Shown here in pieces: positions 5,141-5,781 of a DNA stretch of 5,781 bases. The notes below the pieces were generated by a model. It ran no database searches, was not told the DNA's origin, and saw only the letters and a list, made by a program, of their open reading frames with translations. Position 1 is the stretch's first letter; every line of letters begins with the position of its first letter. The DNA is from Gemmatimonadota bacterium (GTDB lineage Bacteria > Latescibacterota > UBA2968 > UBA8231), in the NCBI GenBank assembly GCA_026706165.1, contig JAPOZF010000171.1, forward strand, positions 1 through 5,781, in the 5' to 3' direction. The position numbers and the translations under genes are program-made.

Positions 5141-5781
5141 ATGACAGCACTGATCCGTGGCCTCGCACTGGCTGTTCTTCTGACCACCTCGGCCACCGCC
5201 GCCGCCGCGGAGAGCTTCGAAACGCAGCTCCTCGCCCTCGGGCACGACCGGCTCAACGCTCCGAAAATGGGAAGGTCCGCCGACTTCCTGTCGGAGCTGA
5301 GCGCCCTGACCGGCATGGAGGAGGCGGAGGTGCGGAGCAGGCTGCTGGCCCTGACCGACAGCCTCGAGGCGCGGCGCAAGCGCCAAAGCCCGGCCTGGAA
5401 AGGGCTGCTTGCCCTGCGGCCGCAAGAAGTGACGGAAAGGGAGGCGTCCGAATTCCTCAAGCACCTCCTCAAGGAGTCGCGCAAGCTCGTCGAGGAAGAC
5501 AAGAGCAAGTCGCTGACCGCCGTCGTCAACAAGGCGAGCCGCAGGTCGAGGCTCGCCTACGACGGGCAGGCGCTGCTGATGAGGATCGTCGGCGAACCCT
5601 CGCGCCGTTCCGCCCGGGCCCGGGCGGGGGACAGCAAGGTGGGGATCCTGGTCGAAGCCAGGCCGTTCCTCCTGCACCGGGACAGCCCCCGCGAGGACCG
5701 CGAGGACCGGCTGGAGGCGCTGAAAGCCCGCCTTCTCGGAAAGCCGGACAACAACTTCTACATGTTCTTCGGAGTCGACAC
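5141..5781 (+). CDS. Exported protein of unknown function, partial
   Basis: Open from the ATG at 5141 to the window edge (213 codons visible, no stop). Seen: a clear Sec signal peptide, with a charged start (MTALIRG), a hydrophobic core (LALAVLLTTSATAAAA) and a likely cleavage after Ala23 just before ESFET. The mature part is rich in Leu, Arg, Lys and Glu, probably mostly helical through residue 135 or so (ALTDSLEARRKRQ, EASEFLKHLLKESRKLVEED), then changes to a mixed segment VGILVEARPFLLHRD and ends at NNFYMFFGVD. I recognise no domain. AAAGGA (5126-5131) lies 9 nt before the start and only 2 nt separate it from the methyltransferase stop, so the two are probably co-transcribed. Export to the periplasm makes a restriction-endonuclease role unlikely. 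Its function cannot be assigned from the part shown. Confidence 0.75.
   Translation, partial: MTALIRGLALAVLLTTSATAAAAESFETQLLALGHDRLNAPKMGRSADFLSELSALTGMEEAEVRSRLLALTDSLEARRKRQSPAWKGLLALRPQEVTEREASEFLKHLLKESRKLVEEDKSKSLTAVVNKASRRSRLAYDGQALLMRIVGEPSRRSARARAGDSKVGILVEARPFLLHRDSPREDREDRLEALKARLLGKPDNNFYMFFGVD

Noticed and set aside
3915..5168. 417-codon minus-strand frame opposite the methyltransferase
   Set aside because: Antisense shadow: translation is Gly/Pro/Val/Arg-rich without domains, whereas the plus strand has the SPPY and FSGTG motifs.

Overview
The window is GC-rich with strong Shine-Dalgarno sites, several overlapping start and stop codons, and long spurious antisense frames typical of high-GC DNA. 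The gene content (an XRE/ImmA pair, a COG4586-type ABC ATPase, a Prx6-type peroxiredoxin, an orphan beta-class DNA methyltransferase) fits a Gram-negative bacterium, possibly a Desulfuromonadales-like or related (former delta-) proteobacterium. That placement is a guess, because no rRNA or marker gene is present.

Layout. Positions 44-1364 (minus strand) hold a two-gene operon: an XRE-family repressor followed, with an 8-nt overlap, by an ImmA/IrrE-type zinc metalloprotease. Positions 1365-1568 are a comparatively AT-rich divergent control region with four dyad-symmetric elements and a plausible sigma70 promoter. Positions 1569-3018 (plus strand) hold a tightly packed operon: a 64-residue helix-turn-helix protein, the ATPase of an ABC-2 type exporter, and the first 74 codons of its membrane permease. 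The permease is broken by two in-frame stops and its remainder is gone. Positions 3019-3261 are non-coding and include an A7-loop hairpin next to an 11-C run. Positions 3262-3918 (minus) encode a peroxiredoxin. A 143-bp divergent spacer follows. Positions 4062-5138 (plus) encode an SPPY-type DNA methyltransferase with no visible restriction partner. From 5141 to the window edge is the N-terminal part of an exported protein of unknown function.

How the parts may work together. An XRE repressor with a co-transcribed ImmA-type protease is a known switch design: the protease cleaves the repressor in response to a signal. Here the pair diverges from a small DNA-binding protein plus transporter operon, and the shared region carries operator-like dyads, one lying over the predicted -10 box and start site. 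The most interesting reading is a protease-relieved repressor controlling an exporter that has since lost its permease. The peroxiredoxin, methyltransferase and exported protein look like separate units. No insertion sequence, CRISPR array, tRNA or rRNA was found.
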